NCBI GenBank assembly: GCA_048262255.1
Contig: JBLXFH010000002.1
Location: 310,001-374,000, forward strand
Origin: JABMNT01 sp048262255
GTDB lineage: Bacteria > Pseudomonadota > Alphaproteobacteria > Rhodospirillales > Casp-alpha2
Direction: 5' to 3'
DNA length: 64,000 bases
In this document: one piece after another, positions 35,287-44,497 of the stretch
Position numbering within the stretch: position 1 is the stretch's first letter
How the letters are laid out: each line of letters begins with the position of its first letter
The notes under the pieces: model-generated
Database searches by the model: none
The model's input: the letters and a program-made list of their open reading frames with translations, nothing else
What the model was told of the DNA's origin: nothing
Position numbers and translations under genes: made by a program

Positions 35287-36465
35287 TCACTGAATTAATG
35301 GAACAGGATGAAACGCTTTGGCTCTTTTTTCCGCCCGCTGGCGCATGGCCTGCGGCACGACTTTGGCATAACGATCTCTGTTTAGTTCCGTTTTGGGATT
35401 TCCCAGTGCCGCCGCAATATAAAACCACATCAACGCCGATTCAGGGTCCGCCTTGCCGCCCTCACCCTTTGCCAGCATGATCGCCAACTGATTTTGCGCG
35501 GCCAGTATTCCGCTTTTTGCGGCCTTTTCGAACTGCTCGCGGGCAGTCTGCAAATTTTGCTCTACACCCTCGCCCCGATAGGTCATCAGGGCCAGGTTAT
35601 ACAGGGCCAGACCATCGCCACCGTCTGCCGCTTTTGCAAACCAGTGAGCGGCCTTTTCCAAATCCTTTGGCACACCCTGGCCGGATTGGTAAAGGCCAGC
35701 CAGATTATACTGGGCCGCCACATAACCTTGCCGGGCCGCCACCTCAAACCATTTGGCTGCCGCTTCCGCATCGACATCCGTCCCCCGGCCTTGCAGATAG
35801 GCGATGGCCAGATTGAATTGTCCCTCCGCAAAATCATGTTCCGCCGCCGATTCAAAATAGTCGAATGCCTTAACCTGGTCTTTTTGCACGCCATGCCCAC
35901 GGGCGTACAAACGACCCAGATTGGTAAATGATTGCGGGATATCATGTTGAGACGCGCGGGCGTACCAGCCCGCAGCGGCTTTTGGGTCTGTCCGGACACC
36001 CCGCCCATGTTCATAGGCGACACCCAGATTGTGCAGAGCCGGTCCATAATCCATATCTGCCAGCGCCCGCCAGAGTTCAACGGCGGCATGGTATTTTTTA
36101 TCCCGATAGGCGGCAATGCTGTCGATAAATTCCTGCGGTGTCGGCTCGGGCGCCCCCGTTTCATCAGGCAGTTGAAGGTCACTGTCATCAGGAAGCGTCA
36201 GCCCGCCATCTTCCGGCAGGGTCAGTTCATTCTCGCTGGGTAAAGTCAGTTCATTTTCGCCGGGAAGTGTAAGCTCGTTTTCGCCGGGCAGCATCAACCC
36301 CTCCTCTCCCGGCAGCGCTAGATCGCTCTCACCGGGGAGCATCAAATCGCTCTCATCAGGCAACTTGAGCTGGCCGTCCCCCGTGTCTGCAACCGCCAAA
36401 ACCGGAACTCCGGACAGAACGAACAGCACAAGAAAGCTGCGAAAAACGGGTAAAAATCTGAACAT
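35287..36465 (-). CDS. Exported Sel1-repeat protein with an N-terminal octapeptide repeat
   Basis: A 392-aa protein with a signal peptide (SFLVLFVLSGVPVLAVA) and nine tandem octapeptides (residues 33-104, pattern L-x-L-P-[GD]-E-x-[DE]). Sel1/TPR-like repeats then run from ~120 to 370, with motifs such as NLGVAYEHGRGV, NLGRLYARGHGV, NLAIAYLQGRGTDV and NLAGLYQSGQGVP. Sel1 proteins are scaffolds in the periplasm or at the envelope. The acidic Leu-Pro repeat resembles a stalk or a metal/protein-binding tether. The function is unknown. Confidence 0.75.
   Translation of the reverse strand: MFRFLPVFRSFLVLFVLSGVPVLAVADTGDGQLKLPDESDLMLPGESDLALPGEEGLMLPGENELTLPGENELTLPSENELTLPEDGGLTLPDDSDLQLPDETGAPEPTPQEFIDSIAAYRDKKYHAAVELWRALADMDYGPALHNLGVAYEHGRGVRTDPKAAAGWYARASQHDIPQSFTNLGRLYARGHGVQKDQVKAFDYFESAAEHDFAEGQFNLAIAYLQGRGTDVDAEAAAKWFEVAARQGYVAAQYNLAGLYQSGQGVPKDLEKAAHWFAKAADGGDGLALYNLALMTYRGEGVEQNLQTAREQFEKAAKSGILAAQNQLAIMLAKGEGGKADPESALMWFYIAAALGNPKTELNRDRYAKVVPQAMRQRAEKRAKAFHPVPLIQ
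36154..36369 (-). repeat. Nine tandem 24-bp units encoding an octapeptide
   Basis: Nine in-frame copies of a 24-base unit encode L-[KMALTQ]-L-P-[DGSE]-[ED]-x-x. The most alike are the four central copies ending GENE, GENE, SENE and the GESD pair. Copy number is likely to vary between strains by slippage. Confidence 0.85.
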
Positions 36466-36667
36466 TAAACATCATATGCATGATTTTTGCCCATGATGCC
36501 ACAATATGTAGCACCACAGGAGCAAATAAATCTCACCCTGTCCGGTTCCCGCGCGCATCCCGTCGCACTCGGGTATTTCGGGGTCGCCATTGGAACAGAC
36601 ACCATGCCTTGACGCTGGCATTGGAACCGGATTAGCTAGGGATCTGATTAGAAAAGGCTTTGATCCG

Positions 36668-37918
36668 TTGAAAAAATATTCGCTCTTCAGCCTGGCGCGT
36701 AATGCCCTGAATTTCCATCAGGACTGGGACAAAGCCTGGCGCAGCCCTGAACCAAAGAAAAACTACGACGCGATCATTGTCGGCGGCGGCGGTCACGGCC
36801 TTGCAACGGCTTATTATCTGGCCAAGGAACACGGCCTGAGCAACGTTGCGGTGCTCGAAAAAGGCTGGTTGGGCGGCGGCAATACAGGCCGCAACACGAC
36901 CATTATCCGCTCCAACTATCTGTGGGATGAAAGCGCCGCGATCTATGAAAAATCCCTACAGCTCTATGAAGGGCTCAGTCAGGACCTGAACTACAACATC
37001 ATGCTCAGTCAGCGCGGTGTCCTCAATCTTGCCCACAATCTGCACGATTTGCGGGAACTGAACAGGCGGGTCAATGCCAACCGACTGAACGGAATTGATT
37101 CGGAGTTTCTGACAACCGAGCAGGTCAAAGATTTCGTGCCGATCATTAATGCCTCGCCCAACATTCGCTATCCGGTTTTGGGGGCCTCCCTGCAGCGACG
37201 TGGTGGTGTTGCCCGCCATGACGCCGTCGCCTGGGGATTTGCCCGCGCCGCCGATGCAAGGGGCGTTGACATCATCCAGCAATGTGAAGTTACAGGCATC
37301 CTGCGTGATGGCGACCGGGTCACCGGGGTGGAAACCACCCGGGGGACCATCCATGCACCGAAAGTCGGCATTGTCGCCGCCGGTCATTCCAGTGTTTTGG
37401 CGGCCATGGCCGGTATTCGCCTGCCCATCAACAGCTATCCCCTGCAAGCCATGGTTACGGAACCCGTCAAACCGATCCTCAATTGCGTTGTCATGTCGAG
37501 CGCCGTGCATTGCTATATCTCGCAATCAGACAAGGGCGAGATGGTTTTGGGCGCGGGTATTGATGGGTATAACAGCTACACACAAAGAGGCAGCCTGCAT
37601 ATCGTTGAAGACCAACTGGCATCCGTCTGTCTGCTGTTTCCGATGCTCAGCCGCTTAAGAATTATGCGAAAATGGGGCGGCATCGTCGACACCTGCCCCG
37701 ACGCCAGCCCGATAATATCCAAAACCCTGGTCGAAGGCCTTTATATCAATGGCGGCTGGGGAACCGGCGGCTTTAAGGCAACGCCCGGTTCCGGTTGGGT
37801 TTTCGCCCACACCATCGCCCGCGACGAACCTCATAGCCTCAACGCGCCGTTCGCATTGGACCGCTTTACAACCGGTGCCTTGATCGACGAACACGGCGCT
37901 GCCGCTGTCGCGCATTAA
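36668..37918 (+). CDS. soxB: Sarcosine oxidase beta subunit
   Basis: Catalytic flavoprotein subunit of heterotetrameric sarcosine oxidase, which oxidises sarcosine to glycine and passes the C1 unit to THF. The dinucleotide-binding IVGGGGHGLATAYYLAKEHG is the usual SoxB N-terminus, followed by GNTGRNTTIIRSNYLWDE. The His in RRGGVARHDAVAWG is the expected covalent-FMN site. C-terminal NGGWGTGGFKATP is also conserved. TTG 36668 is chosen because the protein then starts KKYSLFSLARNAL as in relatives; an earlier TTG (36590) adds unrelated residues. First gene of soxBDAG. Confidence 0.93.
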   Translation: MKKYSLFSLARNALNFHQDWDKAWRSPEPKKNYDAIIVGGGGHGLATAYYLAKEHGLSNVAVLEKGWLGGGNTGRNTTIIRSNYLWDESAAIYEKSLQLYEGLSQDLNYNIMLSQRGVLNLAHNLHDLRELNRRVNANRLNGIDSEFLTTEQVKDFVPIINASPNIRYPVLGASLQRRGGVARHDAVAWGFARAADARGVDIIQQCEVTGILRDGDRVTGVETTRGTIHAPKVGIVAAGHSSVLAAMAGIRLPINSYPLQAMVTEPVKPILNCVVMSSAVHCYISQSDKGEMVLGAGIDGYNSYTQRGSLHIVEDQLASVCLLFPMLSRLRIMRKWGGIVDTCPDASPIISKTLVEGLYINGGWGTGGFKATPGSGWVFAHTIARDEPHSLNAPFALDRFTTGALIDEHGAAAVAH

Positions 37919-37930
37919 GGGAGAGAAAAC

Positions 37931-38212
37931 ATGATCCTCATCCCCTGCCCCTGGTGCGGCGAACGTGAAGAGACGGAATTTCACCATGGCGGTGAAGCCC
38001 ATATCGAGCGCCCGAAAGACCCCGATACAATTTCCGATGCCGATTGGGCCGAATATCTGTTCATGCGGGCCAACCCGAAAGGTCTTTTTCTGGAGCGCTG
38101 GGTGCATGAAGCCGGGTGCCGGCGCTGGTTCAATCTGGCCCGCAACACGGCGACCAATGAAATCATCGGTTCCTATAAAATGGGCGAGAAACCGCCAAAG
38201 GGAGCGAGATAA
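37931..38212 (+). CDS. soxD: Sarcosine oxidase delta subunit
   Basis: A 93-aa zinc-binding subunit. It has Cys6 and Cys9 in PCPWCGERE, followed by TEFHHGGEA, and a third cysteine in EAGCRRWFNLARNT. The size is typical. A strong ribosome-binding site (GGGAGAG) lies before the ATG, 12 bases after soxB. Its stop overlaps the soxA start (TAATG). Confidence 0.95.
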   Translation: MILIPCPWCGEREETEFHHGGEAHIERPKDPDTISDADWAEYLFMRANPKGLFLERWVHEAGCRRWFNLARNTATNEIIGSYKMGEKPPKGAR

Positions 38213-41200
38213 TGGCGCAGCAAAATCGCTTGCCCGATGGCGGCCGGATTGACCGAAGCCAACCCGTCAACTTCACCTTCAACGGCCACCATATGCAGGG
38301 CTACGCAGGCGATACACTGGCCTCAGCCCTGCTCGCCAATGGCGTTCGGCTGGTCGGCAGAAGCTTCAAATACCATCGCCCGCGCGGTATCATGGCGGCA
38401 GGTGCCGAAGAAGCCAACGCCCTCGTACAACTGGAGACCGGCCCCCGAACCCTGGCCAGCCAACAGGCGACACGGATCGAGCTCTATGAAGGCCTGTCGG
38501 CAACCAGTATCAACTGCTGGCCCGGCCCGTCTTTTGATTTGATGGCCGTCAACAGCTGGTTCCACCGCCTGATGCCCGCCGGCTTTTACTACAAGACGTT
38601 TATGTGGCCGAAATCTGGCTGGAAATATTACGAACATTTTATTCGCCGCGCCGCCGGGCTTGGCGTTTCGCCCAAAGAACCGGACCCGGACCAGTATGAT
38701 CATATGCATGCCCATTGCGAGGTGCTGGTTATTGGCGCAGGACCATCCGGGCTGGCGGCAGCTCTTGCAGCCGGGCGCACCGGCGCAAGGGTCATGCTGG
38801 TTGATGAACAGGCAGAACTGGGCGGGCAACTGCTCAACGAAGCTTATGAAATTAACGGAAAACCGGCGCTGGGCTGGGTTGCAGCGGCAGAAACCGAACT
38901 TGCCGGCATGGCCGAGGTCACCCTCCTCAAACGGACAACCGCCTTTGGTTATTATGACCATAATTTCACCGGATTGATTGAAACACGCACCGCAAAACTG
39001 TCAGATGGCGGCGACAAGACCCGCCAGCGGCTCTGGCATGTCCGCCCCAAGCGGGTTGTGCTGGCAACAGGTGCGCTGGAGCGCCCCTTGATCTTCTCCG
39101 ACAATGACCGGCCCGGCGTCATGCTGGCCAACGCTGTGCGCACCTATGTGCATCGCTATGGTGTTGCCCCCGGCAAGAAGATTGTCCTGATCACCAATAA
39201 TGATGATGCCTACCGGACGGCCCTGACCCTGACCGATGCCGGGCTGGCCGATGTGACCGTGGTTGATATCCGCCCGGCACCAGACGGTGAACTGCCGACC
39301 CGAGCTCTGGAGGCAGGGGTCCGGATTATCGACCAGTCAACGATCACCGGCGTCACCGGCGCACGCGCTTTGAAATCCGTAGAGATCATGTCCCTGACCA
39401 GTGACGGCAGCGGGGTCACCGGCCCGGCGAGAACCCTGCCCTGCGATGTCATCGCCTCTTCCGGCGGCTGGAACCCGGTTATTCATCTGCATTCCCATTC
39501 CGGCGGCAAAGCGGTTTTTGATCAGGCCCGTGGCATTTTCATTGCCGGCGAAACCGCACAAGCCTCACGATGCATAGGCGCGGCAAACGGTGATTTTCAA
39601 CTGAACAACTGCCTGAAAGATGGGTTTCAGGCGGGCAAGGAGGCGGCCCGACTTTCCGGTTTCAAAAAGACAGGCCGTCGTAAACTTCCGACAGCACCTG
39701 TGATTGATGAAGCGCCGCAACGCCTGATCTGGGCGCTGCCAACAACCAAACCCATTGGCGAACGCGGCAAACATTTTCTGGACCTGCAACATGATGTGAC
39801 GGCGGCGGATGTTCAACTGGCGGCCCGTGAGGGCTACCGCTCGGTCGAACACGCCAAGCGCTACACCACATTGGGAATGGCGACGGATCAAGGAAAAACC
39901 GGCAACATTCCGGGCATGGCCGTATTGGCACAGGCGCTGGGGGTCGAAAACCCTGGCGATGTTGGCACAACGACATTCCGTCCTCCCTATACACCCGTAA
40001 CGGTAGGGGCTTTTGCCGGGCGAAATGTCGGTGTTTTGACCGATCCTGTTCGGATGACACCTCTGCACCACTGGCATGAACTGGCAAGCTGCGAATGGGA
40101 AGATGTGGGCCAATGGAAACGCCCCTGGTATTACCCGAAAGATGGCGAAAGCATGCAAGCGGCCGTTAACCGGGAATGTCTGGCGGTCCGCAATACGGTC
40201 GGCATTCTGGATGCCTCAACACTTGGGAAGATTGATATTCAGGGCCCGGACGCCGCCGAGTTCCTGAACCGCATTTACACCAACGCCTGGTCCCAACTGG
40301 CCATTGGCAAATGCAGATATGGATTGATGCTGAAGGAAGACGGTATGATCTTTGACGATGGCGTCACATCGCGCCTCGGCGAAAATCATTTCCTGATGAC
40401 CACAACGACCGGCAACGCGGCGACGGTCCTCGGATGGCTTGAAGAATGGCTGCAAACGGAATGGCCGGAACTGAAAGTTTACTGCACGTCAGTGACCGAA
40501 GCCTGGGCCACGATGACGCTTTGCGGCCCCATGGCCCGAAAACTGCTGTCGGAATTAACCGATGACATGGACCTCTCGCCAGACGCGTTTCCATTCATGA
40601 CCGTGCAGGAGGCAACCGTAGGCGGCATCCCGGCCCGGATTTTCCGTATCAGCTTTACAGGTGAGCCGTCGTTCGAGATCAATGTACCGGCCAGTTATGG
40701 AGTGGCCTTATGGACCCAGTTCATCATTGCCGGCGAAAAATACGGAATCACACCGTATGGTACGGAAACCATGCACGTTCTGCGCGCCGAAAAAGGGTAT
40801 ATCATCGTTGGACAGGAAACCGACGGAACGGTGATGCCGCAAGATTTAGGCATGGACTGGATTTTGTCCAAAAAGAAGGATTTTATCGGGCGTCGTTCGT
40901 TCGCCCGCTCCGACGCGAACCGCGATGACCGAAAACAACTGGTTGGCCTGTTGCCTGTGAACGAGAAAGAAGTTCTGGAAGAAGGCGGCCAGATCATTAC
41001 AGATAAACAGAACAAACCACCTGTACCCATGATCGGTCACGTCACCTCCGGTTATTATTCTGCCAATCTCGGACGTTCCTTTGCAATGGCTTTGGTAAAG
41101 AGTGGCCGCGAACGGATTGGTGATACGGTTTATGTGTCGAGCAAGGGGAAAACCGTTTCAGCGGAAGTCACCGCACCTGTTTTCTTTGACCCTGAGGGAG

Positions 41201-41217
41201 TTCGGCTCAATGGTTAA
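38212..41217 (+). CDS. soxA: Sarcosine oxidase alpha subunit
   Basis: The 1001-aa NAD+- and folate-binding subunit. The N-terminal ~120 residues are the ferredoxin-like segment (VNFTFNGHHMQGYAGDTLAS). A disulfide-reductase-like domain follows with GAGPSGLAAALAAGR near 178. The C-terminal ~400 residues are a GcvT-type THF-binding domain (ESMQAAVNRECLAVRNTVGILDAS in two parts, then GTETMHVLRAEKGY and GQETDGTVMPQDLG). It accepts the methylene group from sarcosine. Coupled to soxD and soxG. Confidence 0.95.
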   Translation: MAQQNRLPDGGRIDRSQPVNFTFNGHHMQGYAGDTLASALLANGVRLVGRSFKYHRPRGIMAAGAEEANALVQLETGPRTLASQQATRIELYEGLSATSINCWPGPSFDLMAVNSWFHRLMPAGFYYKTFMWPKSGWKYYEHFIRRAAGLGVSPKEPDPDQYDHMHAHCEVLVIGAGPSGLAAALAAGRTGARVMLVDEQAELGGQLLNEAYEINGKPALGWVAAAETELAGMAEVTLLKRTTAFGYYDHNFTGLIETRTAKLSDGGDKTRQRLWHVRPKRVVLATGALERPLIFSDNDRPGVMLANAVRTYVHRYGVAPGKKIVLITNNDDAYRTALTLTDAGLADVTVVDIRPAPDGELPTRALEAGVRIIDQSTITGVTGARALKSVEIMSLTSDGSGVTGPARTLPCDVIASSGGWNPVIHLHSHSGGKAVFDQARGIFIAGETAQASRCIGAANGDFQLNNCLKDGFQAGKEAARLSGFKKTGRRKLPTAPVIDEAPQRLIWALPTTKPIGERGKHFLDLQHDVTAADVQLAAREGYRSVEHAKRYTTLGMATDQGKTGNIPGMAVLAQALGVENPGDVGTTTFRPPYTPVTVGAFAGRNVGVLTDPVRMTPLHHWHELASCEWEDVGQWKRPWYYPKDGESMQAAVNRECLAVRNTVGILDASTLGKIDIQGPDAAEFLNRIYTNAWSQLAIGKCRYGLMLKEDGMIFDDGVTSRLGENHFLMTTTTGNAATVLGWLEEWLQTEWPELKVYCTSVTEAWATMTLCGPMARKLLSELTDDMDLSPDAFPFMTVQEATVGGIPARIFRISFTGEPSFEINVPASYGVALWTQFIIAGEKYGITPYGTETMHVLRAEKGYIIVGQETDGTVMPQDLGMDWILSKKKDFIGRRSFARSDANRDDRKQLVGLLPVNEKEVLEEGGQIITDKQNKPPVPMIGHVTSGYYSANLGRSFAMALVKSGRERIGDTVYVSSKGKTVSAEVTAPVFFDPEGVRLNG

Positions 41218-41845
41218 CAGCTATCTCCGGCAAAGCCCGCTTGCCCATCTTCATCTCGAATCCCGCCGCCATATGACATCCGGCTCTAACGAAAGCGCCG
41301 TCTCGCTAACCGAGCATCCTGCCGTTACGCAAATACTGGTGCGCGGTCAGTCTGCCGATCCGGCTTTTATACAGGCAATTGAGAAAGTCCTCTCCGTTGC
41401 CTTGCCTGTTGTACCTTGCACGTCTTCGGGAAATGCTGACGGCCCTCATATTCTGTGGATGGGCCCCGACGAATGGCTGATTATCAGTCCTGACCAACAA
41501 AAGGAGGATATTCACCGCCTCCTGAACAATGCTCTCACCGGGCTCCACGCGGCCCTTATCGATGTCAGTGAAAGCCGTACGGTTATTCAGTTGGGAGGCC
41601 CAAACGCCCGGCATGTTCTTGCGAAAGGCTGTTCCATCGATCTACATTCCCTTCAATTTTTGCCGGGACAAACCGTTAACACACTTCTTGCCAAAGCCCA
41701 TATCACGCTGCACAAGCCTGTGTTTGCCGACCCCACTGCCGCCTCCGTTTTCCGGATTTTTGTCGCGCGCAGTTATGCGGAATACCTTTGGTCATGGCTC
41801 GAAGATGCAAGTCGGGAATATGGCTTGGAAAACCTTCAACCATAA
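41210..41845 (+). CDS. soxG: Sarcosine oxidase gamma subunit
   Basis: A 211-aa subunit related to a truncated GcvT fold: LWMGPDEWLIISP (~80-92), then LHAALIDVSESRTVIQLGGPNARHVLAKGCSIDLH in pieces, and the C-terminal FRIFVARSYAEYLWSWLEDA, all typical of SoxG. ATG 41210 is chosen because GAGGGAG precedes it and it overlaps the soxA stop by 8 bases. Last gene of the operon; a hairpin follows at 41916. Confidence 0.93.
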   Translation: MVNSYLRQSPLAHLHLESRRHMTSGSNESAVSLTEHPAVTQILVRGQSADPAFIQAIEKVLSVALPVVPCTSSGNADGPHILWMGPDEWLIISPDQQKEDIHRLLNNALTGLHAALIDVSESRTVIQLGGPNARHVLAKGCSIDLHSLQFLPGQTVNTLLAKAHITLHKPVFADPTAASVFRIFVARSYAEYLWSWLEDASREYGLENLQP

Positions 41846-41915
41846 CCATGCATTCATAGCCATTCACACAAAATAACGCAAACGCACGTTAATTTTCTTA
41901 CCTAACATTGGTTTT

Positions 41916-41933
41916 CCCTATATGTTTATAGGG
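41916..41933 (+). terminator. Weak hairpin with T-rich tail behind soxG
   Basis: CCCTAT and ATAGGG form a 6-bp stem with a 6-base loop, followed by CATATTTTTGC. It lies 70 bases after soxG and could end the operon. Confidence 0.4.
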
Positions 41934-42015
41934 CATATTTTTGCTTTTATTATCGCGTAGGTTTCACATCTGTGTCGCCTTTGCGCACAACCCATAAATG
42001 AATATCGGATATTTT

Positions 42016-43149
42016 ATGACGACAGGGCCACTCAGCAATGAAGATGTCGCCAAGCTTCTTTCAGACCCCTCTCCAAACGCGCGTATGGAGGCTGCGACAA
42101 AAATAGCGACCGATTTCAACCGCGATTCCTTGTCGGACAAAGAGCGTGGCATTGCTGAAGATATATTCAGAATAATGCTTAATGATGCGGAAGTCCGGGT
42201 CCGTGAGGCGCTGGCTGTAAACCTTAAAGAAAACGTCGCGCTGCCGCATGATGTTGCGCTTGCCCTGGCCAATGATGTGAGCAGCGTATCTCTTCCCATA
42301 TTGACCTTTTCCGAGGTTTTGAGTGACAGCGACCTGATCGAAATCATTTCAACGCAGAACGAAGAAAAACAGATTGCCATTTCGGGGCGCCCACAGGTTT
42401 CTCAGTCCGTATCAAGTTCTCTCGTCAATACTGGTCGGGAAAATGTGGTTTCAACTCTGGTTGCCAACGAAGGTGCCGATATATCCGAAGCCGCCTTCGC
42501 ACAGGCCGTCGATCAACTGGGCGACAGCGAGAAAGTGCAACAGGCAATGGTCGGCAGATCCAGCTTGCCAATCTCCATCACGGAGAAGCTGGTGACGCGG
42601 GTTTCCGATGCCTTACGCATGGAATTGATGAAGCGTCATGATCTCACCGCCGATACAGCTGCCGACCTTCTTCTGCAAAGCAGGGAGCGGGCAACCGTAA
42701 CTTTGTCAACGGAATCAGCGAACGCCAATGTCGTAAAACTGGTTAAACAGCTTCACCAGAACGGGCGGTTGACATCATCCATCATATTGCGGGCCCTCTG
42801 TATGGGTGATTTTCGATTTTTCGAATGTGCGCTTTCCGAACTCGCCGAAATTCCCTTAATCAATGCCCGCACCCTGATCCACGACCCTGGAAAAACGGGA
42901 TTAAGACGCCTTTGGCTGGCCAGTAAAATGCCCGAACCCCAGTTGGTCGCCGTTTACGCCGCCATTCAGGCGGCATCCGAGCTGGAATATGATGGTGAAC
43001 CGAACGACCGACAGCGGTTTTCAAGAAAACTCATTGAGCTGATTTTAACCCAATATGATGATCTCGGTGTCGAGTTTGAGTCTGATGATCTTGAATACCT
43101 GCTGACAAAAATGTCCCGATTGCCGGCATCCCTAAAGAACCACGAATAA
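42016..43149 (+). CDS. DUF2336 domain protein
   Basis: A 377-aa protein of the DUF2336 family, which is helical and HEAT-like. The N-terminal half has repeat-like helices (MEAATKIATDFNRDSLSDKE, EVRVREALAVNLKENVALPH), a middle segment has ALTTLV-type helices (ENVVSTLVANEGADIS, KLVTRVSDALR), and a C-terminal helical region follows. Such proteins are frequent in Rhodospirillaceae and of unknown function. ATG 42016 is preferred because a purine-rich ATCGGA precedes it; ATG 41998 is possible. It lies 37 bases before cheR and is probably co-transcribed with it. Confidence 0.8.
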   Translation: MTTGPLSNEDVAKLLSDPSPNARMEAATKIATDFNRDSLSDKERGIAEDIFRIMLNDAEVRVREALAVNLKENVALPHDVALALANDVSSVSLPILTFSEVLSDSDLIEIISTQNEEKQIAISGRPQVSQSVSSSLVNTGRENVVSTLVANEGADISEAAFAQAVDQLGDSEKVQQAMVGRSSLPISITEKLVTRVSDALRMELMKRHDLTADTAADLLLQSRERATVTLSTESANANVVKLVKQLHQNGRLTSSIILRALCMGDFRFFECALSELAEIPLINARTLIHDPGKTGLRRLWLASKMPEPQLVAVYAAIQAASELEYDGEPNDRQRFSRKLIELILTQYDDLGVEFESDDLEYLLTKMSRLPASLKNHE

Positions 43150-43186
43150 TGCCGGAAAATGAACAAACCAATGGAACGCACCACTG

Positions 43187-43993
43187 ATGACACCTGATGA
43201 GTTCACTTTTATCTCGACGCTCATAAAACAGCGTTCAGGATTGGTCCTTACCGAAGACAAGGCCTATTTGCTTGATAGCCGCCTCATGCCTGTGGCGCGT
43301 CAACATGATATTGCAGGTTTGAGTGATTTAATCAGCCAAATCCGCATGCGCAAGGACGAAGCACTTATCAAGGAAGTCGTTGAAGCCCTGACCACAAACG
43401 AATCGCATTTTTTTCGCGACACGCATCCGTTTGAAGTCCTGCGCGACGGTATTATGCCTGAATTAATGCCCAACAGACCCGGCAAGTCCCTGCGGATCTG
43501 GTGCGCTGCTGCGTCAAGCGGTCAGGAACCGGCATCCATAGTCATGACTCTGAATGAAATGGGCGCAGCTCTGGCCGGTTGGCGTTATGAGTTGGTGGGT
43601 ACCGATATCTCCGAAGATATTCTCGCCAAAGCGAAGAAAGGCCTCTACAGCCAGTTTGAAGTTCAACGTGGCATGCCCATCCAATTGCTACTCAAGTATT
43701 TTAACAAAGTCGATGAAAACTGGGCATTCAAGCCCGAATTTCTGGGCAAAATTACCTACAAATATGCCAACCTTCTGGACAACCAGTCCATGCTCGGAAA
43801 ATTCGACATCGTATTTTGCCGGAACGTTCTCATCTATTTTGACCGCGAAACAAAAGCCAAGGTATTGGAAATGATACATGGCATGATGCCTGATGATGGG
43901 AAGCTCCTTCTCGGTGGCGCTGAAACAGTTGTCGGCATCACCGACAAGTTTAAATCCGTACCGGGCAAGCGCGGGCTCTACCAAAAAAACTAA
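43187..43993 (+). CDS. cheR: CheR-type protein-glutamate O-methyltransferase
   Basis: SAM-dependent methylation of glutamates, in chemoreceptors or in related signalling proteins. The 268-aa protein has an N-terminal helical CheR_N domain (EFTFISTLIKQRSGLVL) and the substrate-contact region TTNESHFFRD. SAM-binding WCAAASSGQEPAS, VGTDISEDILAKAK and CRNVLIYFD follow. No other chemotaxis genes are in the window, so this may be an orphan CheR serving a signalling pathway with the DUF2336 protein. Its end overlaps the convergent MAPEG gene by 4 bases. Confidence 0.93.
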   Translation: MTPDEFTFISTLIKQRSGLVLTEDKAYLLDSRLMPVARQHDIAGLSDLISQIRMRKDEALIKEVVEALTTNESHFFRDTHPFEVLRDGIMPELMPNRPGKSLRIWCAAASSGQEPASIVMTLNEMGAALAGWRYELVGTDISEDILAKAKKGLYSQFEVQRGMPIQLLLKYFNKVDENWAFKPEFLGKITYKYANLLDNQSMLGKFDIVFCRNVLIYFDRETKAKVLEMIHGMMPDDGKLLLGGAETVVGITDKFKSVPGKRGLYQKN

Positions 43994-44394
43994 ATGGTGC
44001 TCAGCAGGAAACCTGCAGACAGCCAGAGATTTGTTGCCGCCGCCATAATCAATCCCCCATAAGTCGCGGCCATACCAGCCTGCCGCCATCGCAATCGCTG
44101 CAGCCCCCGCTCAAGGGCATAGATGTGGCAAAGCCGGCCAATGACAAGCAGGCTGCCAATCACATGAAGCTTGTTCAGAGAGATATCATTCAATTCCGCC
44201 GCCCCCATCAAAATTAGAATCAGGGGAACATATTCACTGAAATTTCCATGAGCCCGAACGGCCCGGATCATTTCCGGGTCTCCCCCGTCCAACAAGGCTA
44301 TTTTTTTCCGATAGCGCATTCGTGTGATGCGCACCCCCAACAGCAAAAATAGCATCCCGAGAATTCCTGCGTATAAACCTGTTACATAAACCAT
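43990..44394 (-). CDS. MAPEG-family membrane protein
   Basis: A 134-aa protein with four membrane helices. It has the bacterial MAPEG pattern: MIRAVRAHGNFSEYVPLILILMG (in two parts), GRLCHIYALERGL. Related proteins are glutathione S-transferase-like or of unknown substrate. The start at ATG 44394 has AGAGGAG about 10 bases upstream. The 38-bp palindrome at 44417-44454 lies directly upstream, between this gene and the divergent TetR gene, so both are probably repressed by that regulator. Confidence 0.88.
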   Translation of the reverse strand: MVYVTGLYAGILGMLFLLLGVRITRMRYRKKIALLDGGDPEMIRAVRAHGNFSEYVPLILILMGAAELNDISLNKLHVIGSLLVIGRLCHIYALERGLQRLRWRQAGMAATYGGLIMAAATNLWLSAGFLLSTI

Positions 44395-44416
44395 CTCGCC
44401 CGCGCTCCTCTTGAGT

Positions 44417-44454
44417 TCATAATTAAATATGTTAATTAACATATTTAATTATGA
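44417..44454. promoter_or_regulatory. 38-bp perfect palindrome, probable TetR operator
   Basis: TCATAATTAAATATGTTAA is followed immediately by its exact reverse complement. The first mismatch is at 44416/44455. It fills the 103-base gap between divergent MAPEG and TetR genes, 43 bases before the TetR start. A third AACATATTT-like half-site follows near 44461. Such long exact symmetry is typical of operators for dimeric TetR regulators. Confidence 0.8.
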
Positions 44455-44497
44455 TGTATAACATATTTCAGTCAATTCTCATTTTCCGGAGACATCC

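Noticed and set aside
36154..36369. Tandem 24-bp units considered as a CRISPR or minisatellite
   Set aside because: The units are in frame, contiguous without spacers and encode an octapeptide, so they are a coding repeat.
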